Shown here one piece after another: positions 39,979 through 47,247 of a DNA stretch of 64,000 nucleotides. This stretch comes from Mangrovimicrobium sediminis (GTDB lineage Bacteria > Pseudomonadota > Gammaproteobacteria > Pseudomonadales > Halieaceae), in assembly GCF_004745945.1 (NCBI RefSeq), contig NZ_SRLE01000014.1, forward strand, positions 62,001-126,000. Reading direction: 5' to 3'. The position numbers and the translations under genes are program-made. The notes beneath the pieces are model-generated. The model was not told the DNA's origin and did no database searches. It was given only the letters and a program-made list of their open reading frames with translations. Numbering within the stretch: position 1 is the stretch's first letter; the number at the start of each line of letters is the position of its first letter.

Positions 39979-41289
39979 ATGAACGACAAGATTCAGGATT
40001 TTGAAGCGCACGATTTCTTTCGCAGCGACTTCTTCGTCAATGACCCCTACGCCTACTTCGACTACCTGCGGGACAAATCGCCGGTGTTCCGCGAGCCGCA
40101 CCAGGGCATTTACATGGTCACCGGCTACGACGAGGCGCTCGAGATCTACAACGACCCGGACCGTTTCTCTTCCTGCATGTCCACCACCGGTCCCTTCGCC
40201 GGCTGCCCGATTCCGCTCGAGGGCCATGAGAACGAGGATATTTCCGAGCTGATCGAAGAGTACCGCGACAAGACCCCGTTCCACGACCAGCTGCCGACCC
40301 TCGATCCCCCGGTACACACGGACCACCGCTCCCTGCTGATGCGCCTGATCACCCCGGTGCGCCTGAAGCAGAACGAGGACTACATGTGGGATCTGGCCGG
40401 CAAGCAGATCGACACCTTCATCGCCGATGGCGAATGCGAATTCATGGCCGCCTTCGCCCAACCCTTCGCGGTACTGGTGGTATCCGACCTGCTGGGCGTG
40501 CCCGCCGCGGACCGCATCCAGTTCCGCAAGCAACTGATCCGCCAGGAACAGGAAAGCGCAGCCATCGGCGGCACCGCCGACAAGGAAGTGCAGCACTCGC
40601 CGCTGGAGTGGCTCTACGACACCTTCTCCAGCTACATCGAGGACCGCCGCGCCAACCCGACCGGCGACATCCTCACCGGGCTGGCGCAGGCCACCTTCCC
40701 CGACGGCTCGGTACCGGAGCCTATCGACGTCGCGCGGGTCGCCTCCAACCTGTTCGCCGCCGGCCAGGAAACCACCGTGCGCCTGCTGAGCTACGCCTTC
40801 CAGCTGATCGGCGACCGCCCGGACCTGCAAAAGCAGCTGCGCGAGAACCGCGACCTGATCCCCAACTTCGTCGAGGAGTGCCTGCGCTTTGAAGGCCCGG
40901 TGAAGGGCGACTTCCGCCTGGCCAAGAAACCGACCCAGGTCGGCGGTGTGGACATCCCCGCGGGCAGCTTCCTGTTCATCGCCAACAGCGCCGCCAACCG
41001 CGACTCCCGCCAGTTCGACAACCCCGGTGAATTCCAGCTGGACCGCGCCAACGCCCGTCTGCACGTGGCCTTCGGCCGCGGTCGTCACGCCTGCCCCGGC
41101 GCGCCCCTGGCACGGGCGGAGGCGGTGGTCGCCCTCAACCGCATGTTCGACCGCACCACCGACATCCGCATTTCCGAGAAGGTGCACGGGCCGGCCGGCG
41201 CGCGCAACTACAGCTACCTGCCCACTTTCATCCTGCGCGGCCTGACCCACCTGGCCATCGAGTTCGACGCAGCTCCGGGTGATGCGTAA
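39979..41289 (+). CDS. Cytochrome P450
   Basis: The 436-residue enzyme has the I-helix oxygen-activation motif FAAGQETT, the K-helix ExxR as EECLR, and the heme loop AFGRGRHACPG with the thiolate Cys about residue 372. It is a soluble bacterial class I P450 of normal length. ATG 39979 is preceded by AAGGA; an upstream ATG (39958) is less well placed. Its stop overlaps the start of a ferredoxin gene (TAATG). A KstR-like site upstream and a KstD-like gene in the same region suggest a steroid or terpenoid hydroxylation role. Confidence 0.93.
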   Translation: MNDKIQDFEAHDFFRSDFFVNDPYAYFDYLRDKSPVFREPHQGIYMVTGYDEALEIYNDPDRFSSCMSTTGPFAGCPIPLEGHENEDISELIEEYRDKTPFHDQLPTLDPPVHTDHRSLLMRLITPVRLKQNEDYMWDLAGKQIDTFIADGECEFMAAFAQPFAVLVVSDLLGVPAADRIQFRKQLIRQEQESAAIGGTADKEVQHSPLEWLYDTFSSYIEDRRANPTGDILTGLAQATFPDGSVPEPIDVARVASNLFAAGQETTVRLLSYAFQLIGDRPDLQKQLRENRDLIPNFVEECLRFEGPVKGDFRLAKKPTQVGGVDIPAGSFLFIANSAANRDSRQFDNPGEFQLDRANARLHVAFGRGRHACPGAPLARAEAVVALNRMFDRTTDIRISEKVHGPAGARNYSYLPTFILRGLTHLAIEFDAAPGDA

Positions 41290-41480
41290 TGAAGGTCACG
41301 GTAGACGCAAACATCTGCGCCGGTTTCGGCGTGTGCCTGGGCCTGTGTCCGGAGGTCTTCGAACTGCACGATGACGGCTACGCCGTGGTGCTGGTCGGCG
41401 AGGTGCCCGAGGAACACGAAGAAGCGGTGCGCGCCGCGGTCGGGCAGTGCCCGGCCAATGCGATCTCGGTCAGCGACTAA
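41289..41480 (+). CDS. Ferredoxin, [3Fe-4S]/[4Fe-4S] P450 type
   Basis: The 63-residue protein has Cys residues in CAGFGVCLGLCPEVF and a later CPANAI. This is the arrangement of small P450-partner ferredoxins, which usually carry a 3Fe-4S cluster; an extra Cys could allow another cluster type. It starts inside the stop codon of the P450 gene, so it is the direct electron donor candidate for that enzyme. A strong hairpin terminator follows. Confidence 0.9.
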   Translation: MKVTVDANICAGFGVCLGLCPEVFELHDDGYAVVLVGEVPEEHEEAVRAAVGQCPANAISVSD

Positions 41481-41499
41481 AGCTGGGCGCAAACTGCGT

Positions 41500-41526
41500 G
41501 GACGGGGCTAGTGTGCAGCCCCGTCC
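41500..41526 (+). terminator. Terminator overlapping the end of the MFS gene
   Basis: A perfect 10-bp stem, GGACGGGGCT (41500-41509) with AGCCCCGTCC (41517-41526), encloses AGTGTGC and is followed by GCTTTCT. It sits 19 bases after the ferredoxin stop. The stop codon and last codons of the convergent MFS gene lie inside the hairpin. Confidence 0.7.
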
Positions 41527-42800
41527 GCTTTCTCGCCGGCCGGCTCCCAGTCCGGGTAGCGCGGCATACTCAGCATCAACCCGCCACCGAGCAGGCACCC
41601 CGCAATCCCCGCCAGCAGGAACCACCGGTATTCACCGGAGTAGTCGTATACCAGCCCCGCCAGCAGCGGCCCCAGCCCCGCGGCCAGTGCCATCAGCGAG
41701 GACATCACGCCGTAGATGGCGCCGAAGTTCTTCATGCCCGCATAGCCCGCGGTGAGGAAACCGGTGATGTGGGTCTTGGTGCCCGCGGCGTACCCGTTGA
41801 CCACCAGCGCGATGAGAATCAGCGTCGGCGAGTGGATGCCGTAGAGCAGCAGCGCAAACACCAGCGCGGCGACACCCAGGGTGATACCGCCTACCCAGTT
41901 CGGCCGGTAGCGGTCCAGCAACACGCCGGTGACCAGCTTGCCGATGATGCCGGCGATGCCGGAAAGCCCCACCAGCCACGCCGCCCGGTCGCGCTCGACG
42001 CCCGCCTCGGTGAGGATCGGGAACAGGTGAATGGCCAGGCCCATGGTCAGCAGCATGACAATAAAATTGGAAATCGCCAGCCGCCAGATCGCGGAGTCGC
42101 GCCAGGCCTGGGGAATGGTCAGGCCGGTAAGCTCGGCGGCGGGCGGCGGCGCACTGGCCTCGCGGCCGGCGCGCTCATCGGATTTGCGTTGCCGGGCCAG
42201 GCGGTCGCGATAGTCGAACAGGAACAGCAGGCAGGCCACCAGGGTCACCCCGCCCCAGCCCAGGCCGAGCCAGACGAAGCCGCCGCGCCAGCCGAACTCG
42301 GTAATCAGGTAGTTGCCCAGCGGCGGCACGGCGGTCTGCGCCACCGCGGTGCCGGCCAGCGTCAGCCCCAGGGCGAGGCCGCGCGATTTCTGGAAGATAC
42401 CGACCACCGCCGTGGTCCACACCGTGGACTTGATGCTCACCGAGACCACGCCGAACACCAGCCACAGCGCCACCCACTGCAGCTGTGAACCGCCCAGCAG
42501 GCTGAAGGAGAGTATCGAGCAGGTGGTCAGCACCAGGCCGGGCAACGCCACCTTGCGCGCACCGAAGCGGTCGACGCACACGCCGAGGAACGGCCCGAGG
42601 ATGGCGTTGACAATGGTCGCGATGGAGGGACCCGAGGAGAGCAGTGTGCGGCTCCAGCCGAATTCCTCGCCCAGCGGCCCCATGAACAGGCCAGTGCTGG
42701 CGAGCATGACGGAGTAGAAGGCAAAGCCAAGCGACGCCGCGAGCACCAGCGTCCAGCCAGCCCGCCATTCCTGTTGCGCCGTCGCCGGCATGTCACCCAT
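41508..42800 (-). CDS. MFS transporter
   Basis: The 430-residue membrane protein has about 12 hydrophobic helices. The A-motif-like segment after helix 2 is FGARKVALPG. The large cytoplasmic loop has a charged part (DRLARQRKSDERAGRE) near residue 200. It resembles the monocarboxylate/oxalate-type MFS branch by layout. GGGGAG precedes ATG 42800. It follows the SDR gene on the minus strand by 33 bases. It could import or export a carboxylic intermediate. Confidence 0.88.
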   Translation of the reverse strand: MGDMPATAQQEWRAGWTLVLAASLGFAFYSVMLASTGLFMGPLGEEFGWSRTLLSSGPSIATIVNAILGPFLGVCVDRFGARKVALPGLVLTTCSILSFSLLGGSQLQWVALWLVFGVVSVSIKSTVWTTAVVGIFQKSRGLALGLTLAGTAVAQTAVPPLGNYLITEFGWRGGFVWLGLGWGGVTLVACLLFLFDYRDRLARQRKSDERAGREASAPPPAAELTGLTIPQAWRDSAIWRLAISNFIVMLLTMGLAIHLFPILTEAGVERDRAAWLVGLSGIAGIIGKLVTGVLLDRYRPNWVGGITLGVAALVFALLLYGIHSPTLILIALVVNGYAAGTKTHITGFLTAGYAGMKNFGAIYGVMSSLMALAAGLGPLLAGLVYDYSGEYRWFLLAGIAGCLLGGGLMLSMPRYPDWEPAGEKADGAAH

Positions 42801-42833
42801 CGTCTCCCCTCCCGGGGTTGCGTAGTCCTGCGC

Positions 42834-43577
42834 TCAGATGCCCGCGGCAAAGCCCCCGGTCACGCGCAGGGTCTCCCCGGTGATGAACTTCGCCGTCGGC
42901 CCGGTAAGGAACAGCATGGCGTCGACGATGTCCTGTTCCTCGCCGTCCTGGCTGAGGAACTGCATCGACTTGATGCGGCCCAGGGTGCCGGGGTCCATTT
43001 CCGAACGGATGGTGTCGGTGAGGATCACCCCGGGGGCGATCGCATTGACCCGTATGCCATCGGCCGCGAGTTCGCGGGCAAAGGTCATGGTCAGGCCGAT
43101 CACCGCCAGCTTCGAGGTGCCGTAGCCGCCGCCGGAGAACGCCGCCGCGGAGGCGATGTTGACCACGCTGGCGCCGTCGCGGCCGGCCATGTAGGGCGCG
43201 GCAATCAGGGTGCAGGCGACAGTACCCATCACGTTCACATCAAACAGCCGGCGCACTTTCTGCAGCCCCATTTCGGCCAGGGGACGGCTGTATTCGTGGC
43301 TGTGCAGGCCGGCGTTGTTGATCAGGATATCGATACCGCCGTGGGCCTGCGCGATCTCTTCGCACACCGCCTGCATGCGCGCCTCGTCGGTCACGTCTGC
43401 GGCGATGCCGAAAGCGTTGGCGCCAATCTGCGCGGCGGCAGCCTCGGCTACCTCGCTATCCAGGTCGACCAGGTAGACGCTGGCGCCGCCGTCGGCGAGG
43501 GCCTGGCTGAACGCCTTGCCGAAGCCGCGGCCTCCCCCGGTAACCACCGCCACCTTGCCTGCGTAATTCGTACTCAT
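42834..43577 (-). CDS. Short-chain dehydrogenase/reductase
   Basis: The 247-residue SDR has the cofactor motif TGGGRGFGKAF (about residues 12-22), NNAGLHS, and the catalytic Ser...YGTSK block; the SxxxxxxxYxxxK arrangement lies in ASAAAFSGGGYGTSKLA. An Asp (DLDS) after strand 2 favours NAD+. It oxidises or reduces an alcohol/ketone. It starts the minus-strand unit with the MFS gene, and a strong palindrome lies just upstream of its start. Confidence 0.9.
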   Translation of the reverse strand: MSTNYAGKVAVVTGGGRGFGKAFSQALADGGASVYLVDLDSEVAEAAAAQIGANAFGIAADVTDEARMQAVCEEIAQAHGGIDILINNAGLHSHEYSRPLAEMGLQKVRRLFDVNVMGTVACTLIAAPYMAGRDGASVVNIASAAAFSGGGYGTSKLAVIGLTMTFARELAADGIRVNAIAPGVILTDTIRSEMDPGTLGRIKSMQFLSQDGEEQDIVDAMLFLTGPTAKFITGETLRVTGGFAAGI

Positions 43578-43598
43578 GGTGTATCGCGTTCCTCTGTC

Positions 43599-43621
43599 GT
43601 GGTTGATCGTGAATCAACCAC
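43599..43621. promoter_or_regulatory. Perfect 9-5-9 palindrome upstream of SDR/MFS unit
   Basis: GTGGTTGAT (43599-43607) and ATCAACCAC (43613-43621) are exact reverse complements around a 5-base spacer, starting 22 bases upstream of the SDR ATG. Its location fits an operator over the transcription start, or an mRNA leader hairpin. Confidence 0.65.
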
Positions 43622-43809
43622 TGTACCGCGCCGCTATGCCCCTGGGGATATCGGATTCCGGCCATCGTGTCGCCTGCGGTAACCGGTGCAGCACGCTGGC
43701 CGGGGCACCGTCAGCGGGTGAAACCAATAGATCTGGAGGACTTCAGCTCGGGCGGATCGGAGAGAGCCCCTGCACATCGATGGGGTTGCGCCTGCGACAG
43801 CGGCGAACC

Positions 43810-44145
43810 TCAGGTAGTGATCACCCGTTCACCAAACTCGCCATACACTACCGCATACACATCGCTGAGGTCGATAGCGTCAGTCATGGTCAGCAGCTGG
43901 TTCTCGGCCATGCCGGTGAGTTGGGCCAGCACGGCATTGACGTCGTCGGTCTCCAACTCGTAGATGGACATGTAGGGCCAGGCGTCGCCTTCCACCAACG
44001 CGACCTCCATACGGAATCGCTGGGCGGCCTGGATGCCGGGGATCGAAGTCAGCTCCGGCAGGTGGACGGTCTGGTACCACTCGTTGTACTCGTCCTCACG
44101 GCCTTCGACAGGGCGTGAGAGCACCACGAACTTGTAGCTTGCCAT
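43810..44145 (-). CDS. EthD-like / dimeric alpha-beta barrel protein
   Basis: The 111-residue product has the ferredoxin-like pattern of EthD and related small dimeric proteins: KFVVLSRPVEGREDEYNEWY near the start, then HLPELTSIPGIQAAQRFRM, and MSIYELETDDVNAVLAQL. I cannot assign a catalytic residue; members act as partners of P450s or as small monooxygenases/decarboxylases. GGAGG is 5 bases before ATG 44145. It follows the crotonase gene by 72 bases. Confidence 0.8.
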   Translation of the reverse strand: MASYKFVVLSRPVEGREDEYNEWYQTVHLPELTSIPGIQAAQRFRMEVALVEGDAWPYMSIYELETDDVNAVLAQLTGMAENQLLTMTDAIDLSDVYAVVYGEFGERVITT

Positions 44146-44217
44146 GCGCACCTCCGGGGGATGCGGTTTTTATTGTCGGGGTTGTTTACCGCTGCTGGTC
44201 GCGACGCTCTGTCGCCG

Positions 44218-45021
44218 CTACTGCTCGCCGCCAAACACCGGCTTGCGCTTCTCCTGCAGGGCTTTCACGCCCTCGCGGTGATCCGCGGTACGCACGGAGA
44301 CGGCCTCGTAGGCGATGCCCGCCTCCAGCACCGAGGTGGCGATGCGCTTGAGCTCCATGTTGGTGAGCACCTTGGTCCAGCGCAGCGCATTCTGCGCGCC
44401 GGCCAGCAGTTTCTCGCAAACCGCATCCACCGCGGCGTCGAGTTCCTCCAGCGGCAGGCAGTAATTCACCAGGCCGATCTCCTCGGCGCGCTTCGCGCTG
44501 AGCAGGTCGCCGGTGAGCAGGAATTCCTTGGCCCGGCACAGGCCCACACGCTGCGGCCAGATGATCGCGCCGCCGTCGCCGGCCACTAGGCCCAGGGCCA
44601 CGTGGGGGTCGCCGATCTTGGCGTTCTCCGCGGCGTAGATGATGTCGCAGAACAGCGCCAGGGTAGCACCCAGGCCCACCGCGTGGCCGTTCATGCGGCA
44701 GATCAGCGGCTTTTCCATGTCGAGGATGGCAAACAGGATGCGCTTGGCCTGGCGCACGTCCTTGTCGAACAAATGCGGGTGTGCCGCGTTGTTGGCCAGG
44801 TGTTCGAGGTTGCCGCCGGCGGAGAAGGCCTTGCCGGCGCCGGTGAGCACCACCACATCCGAACCCTCGTCGACAGACGCGAAATGGAACACGTCCGCCA
44901 GTTCCTCGTGCATCAGCCCGTCCACGGCGTTCATCGCCTCGGGCTGGTTGAGGGTGATGGTCAGGCGGCGACCATCACGGGTCAGCAGTATGTTCTGGTA
45001 CTCGGGCAATGTCTCCGGCAT
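44218..45021 (-). CDS. Crotonase/enoyl-CoA hydratase family protein
   Basis: The 267-residue protein has the crotonase oxyanion-hole segments AFSAGGNLEHL and RMNGHAVGLGATLALFCDII, and GLVAGDGGAIIWP. Both Glu residues used by classic hydratases are replaced: the first site reads ATL and the second PHV. A plain enoyl-CoA hydratase role is therefore doubtful; isomerase, hydrolase or C-C bond chemistry is possible. ATG 45021 is 8 bases after the upstream flavoprotein stop. The family is a normal neighbour of acyl-CoA degradation genes. Confidence 0.88.
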   Translation of the reverse strand: MPETLPEYQNILLTRDGRRLTITLNQPEAMNAVDGLMHEELADVFHFASVDEGSDVVVLTGAGKAFSAGGNLEHLANNAAHPHLFDKDVRQAKRILFAILDMEKPLICRMNGHAVGLGATLALFCDIIYAAENAKIGDPHVALGLVAGDGGAIIWPQRVGLCRAKEFLLTGDLLSAKRAEEIGLVNYCLPLEELDAAVDAVCEKLLAGAQNALRWTKVLTNMELKRIATSVLEAGIAYEAVSVRTADHREGVKALQEKRKPVFGGEQ

Positions 45022-45029
45022 GGGGTCTC

Positions 45030-46760
45030 TCAGGCAGCGTTTTCGGTCGAAGTGGGCGCCTCGCCCTTGCCCGCGCGCGCGGCGATATCCTCGGCGGCGA
45101 CGTAGGCAAAAGTCATGGCGGGGCCAATGGTACCACCCGCACCCGGGTAGCGGTTGCCGAAGGGGCTGCCGGAGTTGTTGCCCGCGGCGTACAGGCCGGG
45201 AATCGGCTTGCCGGCTTCGTCCACCACGCGCGCCTGGGCGTCGGCCTTGAGGCCGCCCTTGGTGCCGAGGTCGCCGGCGTTGATCGGCACAGCGTAGAAC
45301 GGGCCGGTGTCGATGGGGCCGAGGCAGGGGTTGGGCGACATGTTGGCATCGCCGAACATGCGGTCGTAGTCGTTGCCGCCGCGGTCGAATTCCGGGTCCA
45401 CGCCGGTGCGCGCGTACTCGTTCATGTTGGCGACGGTCTGGCGCAGGGCGTCCGCCGGGATGTCGATTTTCTTCGCCAGCTCGGGGATCGTGTCGGCCTT
45501 GAACAGGTAGTGGTCCCACCAGTCCACGGGGATGGTCCAGTCGGGCATGATGATGCTCGGCAGGAAGCCGCCGGCGGTCCACTTCTTGCGGAAGTTGGCG
45601 TCGAACACCAGCCAGCAGGGGTTGTTGGCGCCGGTCTTGATGTGGTCGGCGATCATCGCACCGCCGAACTCGTCGTAGCCGCAGGCCTCGTCGACAAAGC
45701 GCACGCCGTTGCGGTTCACGCACACGCTGTGCGGGCGGCCCACGTCGAAGGCCGCCTGGTGAATTTCCTCGAAGTTCGAGGCGGCGGGCATGGGCAGGTG
45801 CATGGTGGGCATCCACCAGGCGTCGTCGGTGTGCTCGGTGGCGGCGCCCAGCTTGAGGCCGGCGATCAGCGCTTCGCCGCGGTTGGCATCCTCCGGGGTG
45901 CTGCTGTGGCGGGTCAGGCCGGACACCGGCAGGTAGCGGTCGCGCAGTTCCTGGTTCCACTCGAAACCGCCGGCGGCGAGCACCACACCGTGGCGCGCGG
46001 CAATCTCGTATTCGCGACCGAAGCGGCTGACTTTCACGCCGGTGACTTCACCGCCATCCGTCAGCACTTCGTCCAGTTTGGTTTCCAGGCGCACTTCCAC
46101 GCCGCGGTCGAACAGCTGCTTGAACAAATGGCCCATCAGCGCGCCGCCCTGGGTATAGCGGCGGTCGCGACGGCTGATCAGGCGCGTGCCGATATCGCTC
46201 CAGTAGCGCCAGACCATTTTCATGAAGACCTTGATCCAGCCCGGCGACTGGGTGGAGATGGCAAAGAACTCGACCAGGTCGATGGCGTAGCGACGCATGA
46301 CCTTGAAGCGTGAATACTGCTCGCGCATCAGCGGGAACTTGTCGCCCAGCTGGCGGCCGTCGAAGGTGTCGCAGACGATGGAGCGGTCGGCGCGCGCGCC
46401 GGGCAGCGCGTGGAAGTAGTCCGGCCACGCGGCCACCGCCAGCGGCAGGCCCATGTTCTTGAGGTAGTACGCCATCTCCGGCGCCTTGTCCAGGTAGGCC
46501 TCCAGGCGCTCCTTCTGGATCGGCACCTCGATCAGGTTGTCGAGGTAGGTGGTGACCTCTTCGCGGGTGTCGTCGTTGGGCTCGAGCTGGTGATTGGGAA
46601 TCCACATCACGCCGCCGGAGGTCGCGGACGTGCCGCCGAACTTGTGCGCCTTCTCCACCACCAGCACGGACAGGCCGAGGTCCGTCGCGCGCAGGGCCGC
46701 CATGACCCCGGCGGAACCGGAGCCGACCACGACCACATCGTAAGTTTCTTTCTCGCTCAT
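45030..46760 (-). CDS. FAD-dependent 3-ketosteroid delta1-dehydrogenase-like oxidoreductase
   Basis: The 576-residue flavoprotein has the N-terminal FAD loop VVVGSGSAGVMAAL and the following EKAHKFGGTSATSGG typical of fumarate-reductase/KstD proteins. A C-terminal block NRYPGAGGTIGPAMTFAYVAA matches the YPGPG Tyr/Gly site that binds the steroid 3-keto group in KstD. The length is normal. It would insert a 1,2 double bond in a 3-oxo ring, though other flavoprotein dehydrogenases share this pattern. It precedes the crotonase gene and follows a ferredoxin gene on the same strand. Confidence 0.8.
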   Translation of the reverse strand: MSEKETYDVVVVGSGSAGVMAALRATDLGLSVLVVEKAHKFGGTSATSGGVMWIPNHQLEPNDDTREEVTTYLDNLIEVPIQKERLEAYLDKAPEMAYYLKNMGLPLAVAAWPDYFHALPGARADRSIVCDTFDGRQLGDKFPLMREQYSRFKVMRRYAIDLVEFFAISTQSPGWIKVFMKMVWRYWSDIGTRLISRRDRRYTQGGALMGHLFKQLFDRGVEVRLETKLDEVLTDGGEVTGVKVSRFGREYEIAARHGVVLAAGGFEWNQELRDRYLPVSGLTRHSSTPEDANRGEALIAGLKLGAATEHTDDAWWMPTMHLPMPAASNFEEIHQAAFDVGRPHSVCVNRNGVRFVDEACGYDEFGGAMIADHIKTGANNPCWLVFDANFRKKWTAGGFLPSIIMPDWTIPVDWWDHYLFKADTIPELAKKIDIPADALRQTVANMNEYARTGVDPEFDRGGNDYDRMFGDANMSPNPCLGPIDTGPFYAVPINAGDLGTKGGLKADAQARVVDEAGKPIPGLYAAGNNSGSPFGNRYPGAGGTIGPAMTFAYVAAEDIAARAGKGEAPTSTENAA

Positions 46761-46821
46761 TCGTTTCTCTCCGCTTTCGCTTCGCTGCTTGTCCCGGGAA
46801 GGCCGCGCTACCTGAACCCGC

Positions 46822-47151
46822 TCAGTCGGCGGGGGCGACGTTGACCCGCAGGCCGTCCAGTTCCGGCGCGAGCTTGATCTGGCAGCTCAGCCGGCTGTTG
46901 TCGCGGGTCACGTGGGAGACCATGTCGAGGGTCATCTCCTCGATATCGTCGGGCTTGCCGACTTTGGCTTCCCAGGCCGGGTCCACGTAGACGTGGCAGG
47001 TGGCGCAGGCACAGCCGCCACCGCAATCACCGAGAATACCATCCACGCCGCGGGAGCGCGCAACCTCCATCAGGGATTCGCCCACCGGCGCGTCCTCGAT
47101 AGTGATGACCTCGCCGTCGACCTGGACCAGGGTTACCGTCACAGTACTCAT
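46822..47151 (-). CDS. Adrenodoxin-type [2Fe-2S] ferredoxin
   Basis: The 109-residue protein has the cluster pattern C-x5-C-x2-C in DCGGGCACATCHVYVDP and a fourth Cys in RLSCQIKLA. This is the putidaredoxin/adrenodoxin layout that delivers electrons to bacterial P450s. An extra Cys sits inside the loop. AAGGAG precedes the ATG. Nearby P450 genes (39979 and 49805) are candidate partners, more likely the second. No reductase gene is adjacent. Confidence 0.92.
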   Translation of the reverse strand: MSTVTVTLVQVDGEVITIEDAPVGESLMEVARSRGVDGILGDCGGGCACATCHVYVDPAWEAKVGKPDDIEEMTLDMVSHVTRDNSRLSCQIKLAPELDGLRVNVAPAD

Positions 47152-47247
47152 TACAACTTACTCCTTGCAGCCGGCCCGCACGGGCGCGGCGGATTTACAG
47201 TGTCGTCGATGGGCCGGGAGCGCGCAGCGCGTCCCGGCCCGCGGGGC

